This document shows, in pieces, positions 6,693 through 14,211 of a DNA stretch of 16,078 nt; the first letter of the stretch is position 1, and every line of letters begins with the position of its first letter. Source of the stretch: Clostridiales bacterium (GTDB taxonomy: Bacteria; Bacillota; Clostridia; Lachnospirales; WQUN01); contig JAITPB010000199.1 of NCBI GenBank assembly GCA_031289625.1, forward strand, positions 1 through 16,078. The letters run 5' to 3'. The notes beneath the pieces are model-generated. The model was given only the letters and a program-made list of their open reading frames with translations, made no database searches and was not told where the DNA came from. The position numbers were made by a program, and so were the translations under genes.

Positions 6693-7736
6693 TCACCTAT
6701 TAGAAATATTCAGCTGTCTGTTCCTCAACTGCCCGCAAGCGGCGCTGATGTCTCCGCCAAGCCTGCGGCGGATGGTCGTCTCAATGCCCGCGGAGCGCAG
6801 CCTTTCGGCGAAAGCATCCATGCGGCCGCTCCCGCGAAACCCACGCTCCGCGACTTCGTTGACGGCGATCAGGTTGACATGGCACAAGCCGCCCTTGAGC
6901 CGTCCGCTCAATTCGGCGGCGCAGTCCATGCTGTCGTTGATTCCCTGAATCAAGGCGTACTCATACGTTACGCGGCGTTTCGTCCGCTCCGCGTAATGCT
7001 GTGACGCGCGCAGCAATTCGTCCAAGGGATATTTCCGGGCGATCGGCATCAGCGCACACCGTATTTTGTCATTGGGCGCGTGCAGGGAAACCGCCAGCGT
7101 AACGCGCGTATTTTCTTCCGCCAGCCGGTAAATCCCCGGAACGACGCCGCAGGTAGACAGCGTCACACGCCGCCGGCTGATTCCGAACCCTGCCGCGTCC
7201 GTTATCAATGCAATAAACCGTATCGTGCTGTCATAGTTATCCAGCGGCTCTCCGCTCCCCATGAGAACAACGCGGGAGATTTTCCGCCCTGCTTGTTTTT
7301 GCGCCGTATACACCTGGGCGCACATATCCGAAGCCGAAAGATTTCCGTCCCAACCGCCGATGGCCGAAGCGCAGAAGGCACAGCCCATGCGGCAGCCAGC
7401 CTGTGTGGAGACGCAGATCGCGGCGCCAGCGTGATACTCCATATAAACACTTTCAATTATAGTATTGTTTCCCAATTGAAACAAGTATTTTGTCGTTTGA
7501 TCCGCCTGGGAACGGCTGAGTTGTAAAATTTTCGCCGCGGAGCGGATTGCGAATTTTTCTTTCAGGCGCTCCCGCAAAGAAAGCGGCAAATCTGTCATTG
7601 CGTCAAAGTCCGCCGCCTGTCTGGCGTGGATCCAACGAAACAGCTGATCGCCGTGAAAGGCTTTCCCGCCCATCGTGAGTAAAATTTGGCGCAAGCCCTC
7701 GCGCGTGATTTCAGCAAGATCCGTTTTGCACATCAC
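6693..7736 (-). CDS. rlmN: 23S rRNA (adenine2503-C2) / tRNA (A37-C2) methyltransferase
   Basis: A radical-SAM enzyme that methylates C2 of A2503 in 23S rRNA and A37 in some tRNAs. The product has about 347 residues. The iron-sulfur cluster motif CRMGCAFC supplies C115, C119 and C122, the SAM motif GSGEP is at 160-164, and the methyl-carrying cysteine is C334 in DISAACGQL. All are intact, which separates it from the Cfr resistance enzymes only weakly; context and length favour RlmN. Two starts are adjacent: GTG at 7736 with AGGAG at six bases, and ATG at 7733 with nine. The rsmB stop overlaps this ribosome site. Its neighbours, rsmB and stp, are the usual ones in Firmicutes. Confidence 0.95.
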   Translation of the reverse strand: MMCKTDLAEITREGLRQILLTMGGKAFHGDQLFRWIHARQAADFDAMTDLPLSLRERLKEKFAIRSAAKILQLSRSQADQTTKYLFQLGNNTIIESVYMEYHAGAAICVSTQAGCRMGCAFCASAIGGWDGNLSASDMCAQVYTAQKQAGRKISRVVLMGSGEPLDNYDSTIRFIALITDAAGFGISRRRVTLSTCGVVPGIYRLAEENTRVTLAVSLHAPNDKIRCALMPIARKYPLDELLRASQHYAERTKRRVTYEYALIQGINDSMDCAAELSGRLKGGLCHVNLIAVNEVAERGFRGSGRMDAFAERLRSAGIETTIRRRLGGDISAACGQLRNRQLNISNR

Positions 7737-7739
7737 CCT

Positions 7740-9020
7740 CTACTCCTCATCGCGTACAAAACGCGCGATATAAAACCCGTCGCGGTTCTCCCGTCCGTCC
7801 GGCCATATTTGAACAGCCGATTCCAGCATGAATGGAAACCGCGCGGCAAACCATCGCACATTTTCTGCATTTTCCTCCGTGGTAATCGTACAAGTGCTGT
7901 AGACCAATGCGCCGCCCGGCTTGACGTAACGCCAGGAATTTTCCAGCATTTCTCTTTGCAGAGCCGCGAGGGCGTGTATGTCCGCTTCGGTCTTTCGATA
8001 TTTTAAATCCGGTTTTTTCCGAATGACGCCCAAGCCGGAACAGGGCGCGTCCAGGATCAGACGATCCGCTGTTTGATCCAATTCCACATGATACGCGCGC
8101 GCGTCCAGCAGCCTCGTTTCCATGACGGAAAGGCCGAGCCGCTCTGCCGCGCGTTGAACCAAGCGCAGCTTGCCCGGATGAATGTCGCAAGCCACAATCC
8201 GGCCCCGGTTTTCCATAAGGTACGCGCTGTAAAAAGATTTGCCTCCAGGCGCGGCGCACAGATCCAGCAGCGTCCCGCCCGGAACAGGCGCCAGTGTTTC
8301 CACCGCGCGCATGGCGCTTTCATCCATCACATGAAAAAAACCTTTCTGAAAAGAAGGTTTTTGCTGAATGTTATCCGTGTGTTCCGCTTGTATGCCGTTT
8401 TGGCCGTCCAGCGCGGCCGTCACCCCTTCGGCCTCCAGTATTCGCGTCAGTTCCGGCTGGCTGACGCGCGTTGTATTGACGCAAAGATGCATCTTGGGCC
8501 TGACAGTTTCCGCTTGGCAAATCCGCTCTGCCCGCGAAAATCCAAATCGTTGGATCAGATAGGCCGCCAGCCATTCCGGATAGGAATACAGGACAGACAA
8601 ACGCCCTGTGGGATCTTGCGGATATTGGATCTGATCCGCCTGGCGGACGACACTGCGCAAAACAGCGTTGACAAAACCCGAGAGTGCGCCGAACCCTCTT
8701 TTTTTGGTCAATTTAACGGCTTCGTCCACGGCCGCCGCCGCGGGCACGCGATCCATAAAGCGGAGCTGATACACGGAGACGCGCAGAAGCGTGAGAATAA
8801 ACGGTTTCATTTTGGAAGAAGGCGTTTTGGAAAAACAGTCAATGATGTAGTCCAGCAAAATGCGGCGCCGGACGCAACCGTTAACCAGTTCCACAGTAAA
8901 AGCTTTTTGGCGCGCGCCGCCGCCCGCCCGGTTCAGCCTTTCCCGCAGAAGAATATGGCCGTAAGCGTCCCGTTTATCCATTTCCATCAGAATATCAACC
9001 GCCAGTTCGCGTTCATTCAC
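7740..9020 (-). CDS. rsmB: 16S rRNA (cytosine967-C5) methyltransferase
   Basis: Methylates C967 of 16S rRNA with SAM. The 426-residue product starts at GTG 9020 (NERELAVDIL...), which fits the family's start; AAGGGGG lies nine bases upstream. A longer frame up to 9233 runs through a terminator and promoter and is rejected. Residues 1-130 are the NusB-like RNA-binding domain. The methyltransferase half has DLCAAPGGK (253-261), DAPCSGLG (324-331, C327) and the catalytic YSTCT (374-378, C377). It is the first gene of the operon, behind its own promoter; fmt/def/priA, often upstream in other Firmicutes, are not here. Confidence 0.94.
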   Translation of the reverse strand: MNERELAVDILMEMDKRDAYGHILLRERLNRAGGGARQKAFTVELVNGCVRRRILLDYIIDCFSKTPSSKMKPFILTLLRVSVYQLRFMDRVPAAAAVDEAVKLTKKRGFGALSGFVNAVLRSVVRQADQIQYPQDPTGRLSVLYSYPEWLAAYLIQRFGFSRAERICQAETVRPKMHLCVNTTRVSQPELTRILEAEGVTAALDGQNGIQAEHTDNIQQKPSFQKGFFHVMDESAMRAVETLAPVPGGTLLDLCAAPGGKSFYSAYLMENRGRIVACDIHPGKLRLVQRAAERLGLSVMETRLLDARAYHVELDQTADRLILDAPCSGLGVIRKKPDLKYRKTEADIHALAALQREMLENSWRYVKPGGALVYSTCTITTEENAENVRWFAARFPFMLESAVQIWPDGRENRDGFYIARFVRDEE

Positions 9021-9047
9021 AAGACAGCGCCCCCTTTTATATCCATG

Positions 9048-9076
9048 ATTATAGCGCGGACGCGCGATGAACACAA
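9048..9076 (-). promoter_or_regulatory. Probable sigma-A promoter of the rsmB operon
   Basis: Minus strand: perfect TATAAT (-10, 9053-9048), 17-base spacer and a weak -35 TTGTGT (9076-9071). It lies between the upstream terminator and the rsmB ribosome site; the leader would be only about 20 bases. Confidence 0.6.
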
Positions 9077-9094
9077 CGAAACTTTGTGGTACGG

Positions 9095-9129
9095 CAAAAA
9101 ACCGTCTGGCTATCCAAGACGGTTTTTTT
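9095..9129. terminator. Bidirectional rho-independent terminator between spoVS and rsmB
   Basis: The 7-bp stem ACCGTCT (9101-9107) / AGACGGT (9117-9123) is flanked by A-runs on the left and T-runs on the right, so it works in either direction. It ends the minus-strand spoVS transcript. Confidence 0.9.
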
Positions 9130-9168
9130 GCAATCGGGTTTACGACCCGCGCGGCGATCGTGGGGCGG

Positions 9169-9429
9169 TTATCTTCTCTCAACCAAAAAATGAACAGATG
9201 TTCTTTTTTCACCATCCACTTCCAATTGCCCAAAGGCGGGAATACAAATCAGGTCAATTCCATTGGGAGCAACGTATCCACGAGAGATGATAACGCTCTT
9301 GACGGCTTGATTTACGGCACTGGCGCCAATGGCGACAATATCCACTTGCTGATTGTTGCGTGAGATGGCGGCAATGGCTCCGGCCACCGATTTTGGATCG
9401 GATGTGGACGACACCTTTAAGGTTTCCAA
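9169..9429 (-). CDS. spoVS: Stage V sporulation protein S (SpoVS) family regulator
   Basis: A small Alba-like protein; in Bacillus, SpoVS affects septation and coat assembly during sporulation. I read an 86-residue product from TTG 9429 (ETLKVSSTSDPKSVAGAIA...), preceded by GGAGG at eight bases. This is the family's length and start point; an extended frame to 9531 begins at a non-standard codon inside the end of rnc. Conserved features are SVAGAI, AIGASAVNQAVK, ISRGYVAP and DLICIPAF. SpoVS-like proteins also occur in bacteria that do not sporulate, so the gene suggests but does not prove a spore-former. The gene lies 98 bases after rnc and ends at the bidirectional terminator. I could not identify a sigma-H promoter with confidence. 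Confidence 0.92.
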   Translation of the reverse strand: METLKVSSTSDPKSVAGAIAAISRNNQQVDIVAIGASAVNQAVKSVIISRGYVAPNGIDLICIPAFGQLEVDGEKRTSVHFLVERR

Positions 9430-9527
9430 AATAATTTCCTCCCTGGTGTGCATACAGAATAAGACGTACGCGCCTTCGTTCGTATACGACTTATTATGCG
9501 CAGTGCGGAAATAAAATATGCGTCCGA

Positions 9528-10229
9528 TCAATTTTCAGAAACAGCCGGCAAGCCCAACTTTTGTATTGCATTCAGAGCGGCGGACTGCTCCGCTTCTTTC
9601 TTGCTTTTGCCTGAGCCAGAGCCCAAAAGCTTTCCCTGATGCGTAACGTTGGCTGTGAATGTTTTGTCATGATCAGGGCCCGTTTCATTTGTAATGACGT
9701 ATTGGAGGGGTTCCCGGCTGCTTTTTTGCAAGGATTCCTGCAAAAATGTCTTATAGTCGGTAAACTCAAAACGATCTTGAAGCGGCTGAATTTCCGGAAT
9801 CAAAAACAATTCAATCAGCCGCCGCGCGGGAGAGAGGCCGCCGTCCAAGTACACAGCGCCCAGCACCGCCTCAAACGCGTCCGCCAGGAGGGCGTCGCGG
9901 TGACGGCCTCCGGCGCCTTCTTCCCCTTTGCCCAGCTTTAGAAAAGATTCTACATCAATTTTTCGGGCCACTTTCGCCAAACTGGATTCGCATACCAGAC
10001 TTGCACGGAATTTTGTCAGCTGTCCCTCGGAAAAATGAGGAAACTTTCGGTACAGTGTCTCACTGATAGCCAACTCCAGCACGGCGTCCCCCAAAAACTC
10101 CAGCCTTTCGTTGTGCTCTTCTGAGTCAAGCCCTTTCTCGTGCGCGTAAGAACTATGCGTCAGGGCCTTCTCCAGCAGAGACGGCTGTTGAAACGTATAC
10201 TCCAGAATGCCATAAAATTTCTCGTACAT
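9528..10229 (-). CDS. rnc: Ribonuclease III
   Basis: A double-strand-specific endoribonuclease that processes rRNA precursors and structured mRNAs. The 233-residue product has the signature ERLEFLGDAVL (41-51) and DAFEAVLGAVYLDGG (117-131), supplying the metal ligands E44, D48, D117 and E120, all present. A double-stranded-RNA-binding domain follows at about 158-226 (KTFLQE...GSGKSKKEAEQSAA). The start ATG has AGGT seven bases upstream, overlapping the acpP stop region; the gap to acpP is nine bases. The order acpP-rnc is widespread in bacteria. Confidence 0.97.
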   Translation of the reverse strand: MYEKFYGILEYTFQQPSLLEKALTHSSYAHEKGLDSEEHNERLEFLGDAVLELAISETLYRKFPHFSEGQLTKFRASLVCESSLAKVARKIDVESFLKLGKGEEGAGGRHRDALLADAFEAVLGAVYLDGGLSPARRLIELFLIPEIQPLQDRFEFTDYKTFLQESLQKSSREPLQYVITNETGPDHDKTFTANVTHQGKLLGSGSGKSKKEAEQSAALNAIQKLGLPAVSEN

Positions 10230-10238
10230 ATCCTTTAC

Positions 10239-10466
10239 CTACCGAACGTTTTGCAGATAGGCGACGGCGTCGCCCACTGTTCTGATTTTTTCCGCGTCTT
10301 CGTTGGAGAATTCCAATTCAAAAATATCCTCCAGCTCCGAAATGATCTGATACACGTCCAACGAATCCGCGCCCAGATCTTCGGTAAAGGAAGTGTCCAT
10401 CGAAATTTTTTCTTTTGCGATTCCCATCTGACTGGCAATAATCTCTTGTATTTTTTCAAATTCCAT
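10239..10466 (-). CDS. acpP: Acyl carrier protein
   Basis: Carries fatty-acyl chains on a 4'-phosphopantetheine arm during fatty acid and phospholipid synthesis. The 75-residue acidic product has the attachment motif GADSLD, with the modified serine at S35. The start ATG is preceded by AAAGGA at ten bases. It follows plsX after 82 bases that hold a tandem repeat, and precedes rnc by nine. The fab genes that often lie between plsX and acpP are absent here and must be elsewhere. Confidence 0.97.
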   Translation of the reverse strand: MEFEKIQEIIASQMGIAKEKISMDTSFTEDLGADSLDVYQIISELEDIFELEFSNEDAEKIRTVGDAVAYLQNVR

Positions 10467-10486
10467 CAGGTTCTTTTCCTTTCACA

Positions 10487-10550
10487 TTAAATCCATTCCA
10501 TGTTAAATCCATTCCGTGTTAAATCCATTCCATGTTAAATCCATTCCATT
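10487..10550. repeat. 16-bp tandem repeat, 4 copies, between plsX and acpP
   Basis: Four consecutive units of TTAAATCCATTCCATG start at 10487, 10503, 10519 and 10535. The second has one substitution (G for A) and the fourth diverges in its last two bases, at the plsX stop codon. On the minus (coding) strand each unit reads CATGGAATGGATTTAA, so the plsX-acpP leader repeats a GGAATGG ribosome-site-like motif and an ATG followed soon by TAA in one frame. Confidence 0.93.
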
Positions 10551-11550
10551 AAACTTGAATCAAACTGCTTTCTATTTTACGCGCGATGTCTTTTTCCAAA
10601 CAGGCGGCGCATCCTCGTATTGCGGCCTGAATTGCTTTGGCGTCGGAACTGCCGTGCGCTTTGACCACCAAAGCCCGCAAGCCCAAAAAGGGGGCGCCGC
10701 CGACCTCGGCGTAATCAAAACTGTTTTTTACGCGCCGAAGCGCGTTTTTGGCCAGCAGCGCGCCCAATTTGGAAACCGTGGAGGACATCAGCTCTTTTTG
10801 GATGACGCCCATGATGGCTTTGGCAAAACCTTCCGTATATTTCAACACCACGTTGCCCACAAAAGCGTCGCACACGATCACATCCGCCGCGCCCCAAGGA
10901 ACGTCCCGCGCTTCTACGTTGCCCACAAAGTGCGGGACAGCGTTTTCCAGCAAAGCATAGGCTTCTTTGGTCAAGGCGTTGCCTTTTTCGCTTTCAGCGC
11001 CGATGTTGAGAAGCCCCACGCGCGGCTCGCGGACACCCAGAACATTTTCCATATAAATCGAACCCATTTTGGCAAACTGCACCAAATAATTCGGCTTCGC
11101 GTCCACATTCGCGCCGCAGTCAATCAGCAAGGAAAAATTTTTTTCATTGGGCAGCAGCGCGCCCAGCGCTGGCCGCTCAATGCCGGGGATCCTGCCGACA
11201 ATCACCGTTGCGCCTGTCAGGAGCGCCCCTGTCGCGCCCGCCGACACAAACGCGGACGCCTTTCGATCTTTGAGCAGACGCAGCCCCAAAACCATGGAGC
11301 TGTTTTTCTTCTGGCGAATGGCGTTTGTGGGGGATTCCTCGTTGGTGATCACTTCGCTGGCGGCGATAATCTCCACTTGATCGGTTTTCACCAGGTGCTG
11401 TGACAGTTCTTTCCGAATTGCCTCTTCCGCACCCAGGAAAATGATCTTAATCCTCTCGTCCGCCAGAGCGTTCACCGCGCCCTTGACAATCTCAGCAGGA
11501 GCGTTATCTCCTCCCATGGCGTCCACAGCGATCAGCATGGATCGCGCCAT
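10549..11550 (-). CDS. plsX: Phosphate acyltransferase PlsX
   Basis: Converts acyl-ACP to acyl-phosphate, the donor for PlsY in phosphatidic acid synthesis; a peripheral membrane enzyme. The product from ATG 11550 has 333 residues, a typical length; GAGGG lies eight bases upstream. An ATG at 11565 would add five residues without a better site. Recognisable blocks are IAVDAMGGDNAP at the N-terminus, SAGATGALL in the first third, RPALGALLP, LIDCGANVDAKP and the C-terminal APFLGLRALVVKAHGSSD. It follows rpmF after a terminator-like hairpin, so its expression depends on read-through or an unrecognised promoter, and precedes acpP. fapR, the usual plsX-linked regulator in Bacillus, is not next to it. 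Confidence 0.96.
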   Translation of the reverse strand: MARSMLIAVDAMGGDNAPAEIVKGAVNALADERIKIIFLGAEEAIRKELSQHLVKTDQVEIIAASEVITNEESPTNAIRQKKNSSMVLGLRLLKDRKASAFVSAGATGALLTGATVIVGRIPGIERPALGALLPNEKNFSLLIDCGANVDAKPNYLVQFAKMGSIYMENVLGVREPRVGLLNIGAESEKGNALTKEAYALLENAVPHFVGNVEARDVPWGAADVIVCDAFVGNVVLKYTEGFAKAIMGVIQKELMSSTVSKLGALLAKNALRRVKNSFDYAEVGGAPFLGLRALVVKAHGSSDAKAIQAAIRGCAACLEKDIARKIESSLIQV

Positions 11551-11588
11551 ACGGCAAGCCCTCATTTCTGATGGATTTTACACATATC

Positions 11589-11615
11589 TAAAAAAGACAG
11601 CGCCTCAGCTGTCTC
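11589..11615 (-). terminator. Terminator (or attenuator) between rpmF and plsX
   Basis: Minus strand: AGACAGC-TGAGGC-GCTGTCT followed directly by a T-run (TTTTTTA counting the last stem base). It sits six bases after the rpmF stop and about 40 before plsX, so it probably sets the ratio between the two genes by partial read-through. Confidence 0.85.
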
Positions 11616-11620
11616 ATGGT

Positions 11621-11818
11621 TTATCGGGCCGCCTTTTTATTGACGATCAGCACTTCTCTTTTATTGTAAGAGCCGCAGGCGCGGCAGGCACGGTGCGATC
11701 GCATTAATTCCCCGCATTTTTTGCACGTCACAAGGCTGGGCATCGAAATTCGCCAGCTCTGCGCTTTTCTTTTATCCCGCCTGGCTTTGGAATGTTTTCC
11801 TTTTGGGCATATCGACAT
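11621..11818 (-). CDS. rpmF: 50S ribosomal protein L32
   Basis: A small zinc-ribbon protein of the large ribosomal subunit. The 65-residue basic product begins with a variant of the family's N-terminus (PKGKHSKARRDKRKAQ) and has two cysteine pairs, CKKC and CRAC, for zinc; this is the zinc-binding form. The start ATG has GAGGAG nine bases upstream. The DUF177 (YceD) gene that often precedes rpmF is absent; instead there are a promoter and a leader of about 135 bases. Confidence 0.95.
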   Translation of the reverse strand: MSICPKGKHSKARRDKRKAQSWRISMPSLVTCKKCGELMRSHRACRACGSYNKREVLIVNKKAAR

Positions 11819-11872
11819 GGCTTACATCTCCTCAGAACAATATAATGATAAATCGCATATGGCGCCCCGGAC

Positions 11873-11911
11873 GTTTCCCTTCAGAAAAACGGACAGGGCG
11901 CTGTCTGAAAC
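11873..11911 (-). promoter_or_regulatory. Structured segment in the rpmF 5' leader
   Basis: In the leader RNA, GACAG-CGCC-CTGTC forms a hairpin. Nested flanks TTCA/TGAA, or alternatively GTTT/AAAC, can extend it with an internal T-rich loop. The position, between the rpmF promoter and start codon, would suit translational or attenuation control, but no known riboswitch or L32 site is recognised. Confidence 0.35.
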
Positions 11912-11941
11912 ATGGCTTTCCAGCCACATCCGGCTCGTCTT

Positions 11942-11992
11942 TCTTGACAAAAACTCAGCCTATTATAGCCATATCCTCTATTTTTGTCAAGA
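11942..11992. repeat. 12-bp perfect inverted repeat bracketing the rpmF promoter
   Basis: The arms TCTTGACAAAAA (11942-11953) and TTTTTGTCAAGA (11981-11992) are separated by 27 bases. The right arm contains the ackA stop codon and the rpmF -35 box; the left arm begins just past the predicted start of transcription. It could be an operator or an A/U-rich stem at the end of the ackA message. Confidence 0.85.
11962..11990 (-). promoter_or_regulatory. Sigma-A promoter of rpmF
   Basis: Minus strand: perfect TTGACA (11990-11985), 17-base spacer, perfect TATAAT (11967-11962). The -35 box overlaps the TGA stop of ackA. Transcription would start near 11955, giving a leader of about 135 bases. Confidence 0.93.
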
Positions 11993-13180
11993 TTCCAACA
12001 ATTGTTTTGTGTCCCGGGCGATCATCAATTCCTCGTTGGTGGGAATCACCAGCGCGCGCACCGCCGCGGACGCCGTGGAAATATCGATCTCCTCGCCGCG
12101 GCGGCCATTTTTTTCTGGATCCACAGAGACGCCCAAATAACCCAAATACGCGCAGATGGCAACGCGGGAAACAGCACTGTTTTCTCCCAGGCCAGCGGTA
12201 AACACCACCGCGTCTGCGCCGTTCATGGCGGCAGCGTATTCGCCAACGGTTTTGGCGACTTTATAATAAAATACATCCAGGGCAATGGCCGCGCGTTCGT
12301 TCCCGGCTTTTTTGGCGGTCTCAATGTCCCTGAAATCGCTCGATACGCCGGAGAGGCCCAGCACGCCGGATTTTTTGTTCAAAATATTTTCCACGTCTTT
12401 CGCCTGAATATGTTCTTTTTCCATCCAGAACGAGATAATGGCTGGATCCAAGCTGCCGCTGCGCGTGCCCATGGTCAAACCTTCCAGCGGCGTGAAGCCC
12501 ATAGAAGTATCCACAGATTTACCGTACTCCACCGCGCAGATGCTCGCGCCATTGCCCAAATGGCAGGTGATCATTTTGATCTGTTCAATCGGTTTTTGCA
12601 AAAGGCTGGCGGCCCGCTGCGCGACATATTTATGGCTGGTGCCATGAAAGCCGTACCGGCGGATTTTATATTTTTCATACATCTCGTAGGGAATCGAATA
12701 CAGATACGCTTTCGGCGGCATGGTTTGATGAAACGCGGTATCAAAAACCGCCGCCTGCGGCACGCCAGGCATGAGTTTTTCACAGGCGTTGACGCCAATG
12801 AGATTGGGAGGGTTGTGCAGAGGCGCCAGAGCGCAGCATTCCTCGATCGCTTTTTTGACGGAGGGCGTGATGAGGACGGAAGCGCTGAAATGTTCGCCGC
12901 CATGTACGACGCGATGCCCCACGGCATTGACTTCGTCAATGGATTTGATGACGCCGTGATTGGCGTCCAGCAGCGCGTCCAGAACCAACCGCACAGCGTC
13001 CGTATGATCTTTCATGGGCGCGTCCGACGTATATTCATCCTTGCCCAGCGGCGAATGTTTCAGCCGTCCGTCGATGCCGATGCGCTCACAAAGTCCTTTG
13101 GCCAGCGCGGTTTCGTTTTCCATGTCGATCAGCTGATATTTCAGCGAGGAACTGCCGCAATTTAAAACCAGAACCTTCAT
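11987..13180 (-). CDS. ackA: Acetate kinase
   Basis: Converts acetyl phosphate and ADP to acetate and ATP (reversible), the second step of the Pta-AckA pathway. The 397-residue product has NCGSSS (7-12), the catalytic region GHRVVHGGE (88-96, R90), FDTAFH (146-151, D147), GFHGTSH (177-183, H179), HLGNGAS (207-213) and MGTRSGSLD (237-245, R240), plus GLGENS near the C-terminus. Each key residue corresponds to the Methanosarcina enzyme with an offset of one. The start ATG overlaps the pta stop as ATGA, with GGGGAGG five bases upstream, so the two are translationally coupled. Its stop codon lies within the rpmF promoter. Confidence 0.97.
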   Translation of the reverse strand: MKVLVLNCGSSSLKYQLIDMENETALAKGLCERIGIDGRLKHSPLGKDEYTSDAPMKDHTDAVRLVLDALLDANHGVIKSIDEVNAVGHRVVHGGEHFSASVLITPSVKKAIEECCALAPLHNPPNLIGVNACEKLMPGVPQAAVFDTAFHQTMPPKAYLYSIPYEMYEKYKIRRYGFHGTSHKYVAQRAASLLQKPIEQIKMITCHLGNGASICAVEYGKSVDTSMGFTPLEGLTMGTRSGSLDPAIISFWMEKEHIQAKDVENILNKKSGVLGLSGVSSDFRDIETAKKAGNERAAIALDVFYYKVAKTVGEYAAAMNGADAVVFTAGLGENSAVSRVAICAYLGYLGVSVDPEKNGRRGEEIDISTASAAVRALVIPTNEELMIARDTKQLLES

Positions 13181-14178
13181 GACTGCCTCCCCTGCGCCTG
13201 CACCGCTGTGATGGCAACCACTCCGACGATGTCGTCAGCCGAACAGCCGCGCGACAGATCGTTGACCGGCTTCGAGATGCCCTGGGTGATCGGGCCGTAG
13301 GCTTCCGCTTTTGCCAAACGCTGAGCCAGTTTATAGCCGATATTGCCCGCGTCCAGATCGGGGAACACCAGGACGTTGGCCAGCCCGGCCACACTGCTGC
13401 CCGGGGCTTTCTTCTGGCCGATGGTGGGCACAACAGCCGCGTCCAGTTGAAACTCGCCGTCCAGCTTGAGGGAAGGCGCCAGCGCCTTAGCCAATTTAGC
13501 CGCTTCAACGACTTTATCTACGTCCGGATGCTTCGCGCTGCCCTTGGTGGAGTGGGAAAGCATGGCGACCACCGGCTCTTTGCCCACAAGCTGTTGGAAA
13601 GATTCCGCGGAACTGACGGCGATAGCGGCCAATTCTTCCGGGTTCGGGTTTTGCACCAAACCGGAATCGGCGAAAATAAACACGCCATCCGCGCCATAGG
13701 CGCAATCCGGCACGACAATCACAAAAAACGCGGAGACGAGTTTTGTGCCTGGTTTTGTTTTCAAGATCTGCAGAGCCGGGCGCAAAGTATCCGCCGTAGC
13801 GTGTACGGCGCCGGAAACCATGCCGTCCGCCGAACCTTCTTTCACCAGCATGACGGCCAAATACTGCGCGTCGCCCCGCAGAATCGAAGCGGCTTCCTCG
13901 CGGGTCACGCCTTTGGATTTCCGCAGTTCAGTGAAATGATCGATGATCGCGTCCATTTTTTCATACTGGTTGGGATCGATAAAGATCGCTTTGGAGAGAT
14001 CCAGGCCATCCGCTTTCGCCAAAATTTCTTTTTGATCGCCGATCAGAATGATCCCCGCCATATCTTCTCGCAGAACCTTGTCCGCCGCGTCCAGCGTGCG
14101 CCGATCGTATGACTCCGGCAGAACGACGATTTTTTTGTCCGCCTTGGCGCGGCGGATTGTGTCTTCTAAAAAGCCCAT
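13177..14178 (-). CDS. pta: Phosphate acetyltransferase
   Basis: Converts acetyl-CoA and phosphate to acetyl phosphate and CoA, feeding AckA. The 333-residue product is the short form, with only the PTA_PTB catalytic domain and no DRTGG/regulatory N-terminal domains as in enterobacterial Pta. Recognisable blocks are VVLPESYDRRTLDAA near the start, EGSADGMVSGAVH mid-protein, VFIFADSGLVQNPNPEEL, MLSHSTKGSAKHPDV, and the C-terminal NVLVFPDLDAGNIGYKLAQR and GPITQGISKPVNDLSRG. The start ATG has AAGGGG eight bases upstream. It lies 47 bases after the flavoprotein gene with no terminator between, so it is probably cotranscribed with it; no separate strong promoter is visible. Confidence 0.97.
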   Translation of the reverse strand: MGFLEDTIRRAKADKKIVVLPESYDRRTLDAADKVLREDMAGIILIGDQKEILAKADGLDLSKAIFIDPNQYEKMDAIIDHFTELRKSKGVTREEAASILRGDAQYLAVMLVKEGSADGMVSGAVHATADTLRPALQILKTKPGTKLVSAFFVIVVPDCAYGADGVFIFADSGLVQNPNPEELAAIAVSSAESFQQLVGKEPVVAMLSHSTKGSAKHPDVDKVVEAAKLAKALAPSLKLDGEFQLDAAVVPTIGQKKAPGSSVAGLANVLVFPDLDAGNIGYKLAQRLAKAEAYGPITQGISKPVNDLSRGCSADDIVGVVAITAVQAQGRQS

Positions 14179-14211
14179 GTTTGTTTCCCCTTTCGTATTT
14201 TTGAATTCAGC

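Noticed and set aside
6693..7736. Cfr-type resistance methyltransferase instead of RlmN
   Set aside because: Operon position between rsmB and stp and the overall sequence fit RlmN.
9021..9233. N-terminal extension of rsmB
   Set aside because: Would translate through a terminator and a TATAAT box; the family start and ribosome site are at 9020.
8073..9290. 405-codon plus-strand open frame
   Set aside because: It is the antisense shadow of rsmB, rich in His/Arg/Gln, and crosses a promoter and a terminator; rsmB has all the family motifs.
9430..9527. Sigma-H promoter for spoVS
   Set aside because: No segment matches both -35 and -10 patterns well enough.
10487..10550. Possible CRISPR or FapR operator near plsX
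   Set aside because: No spacers between copies; the repeat is not the FapR palindrome and no fapR gene is adjacent.
10516..11403. 295-codon plus-strand open frame
   Set aside because: Antisense shadow of plsX, beginning inside the 16-bp tandem repeat.
11984..13165. 393-codon plus-strand open frame
   Set aside because: Antisense shadow of ackA with shadow-like composition and no recognisable motif.
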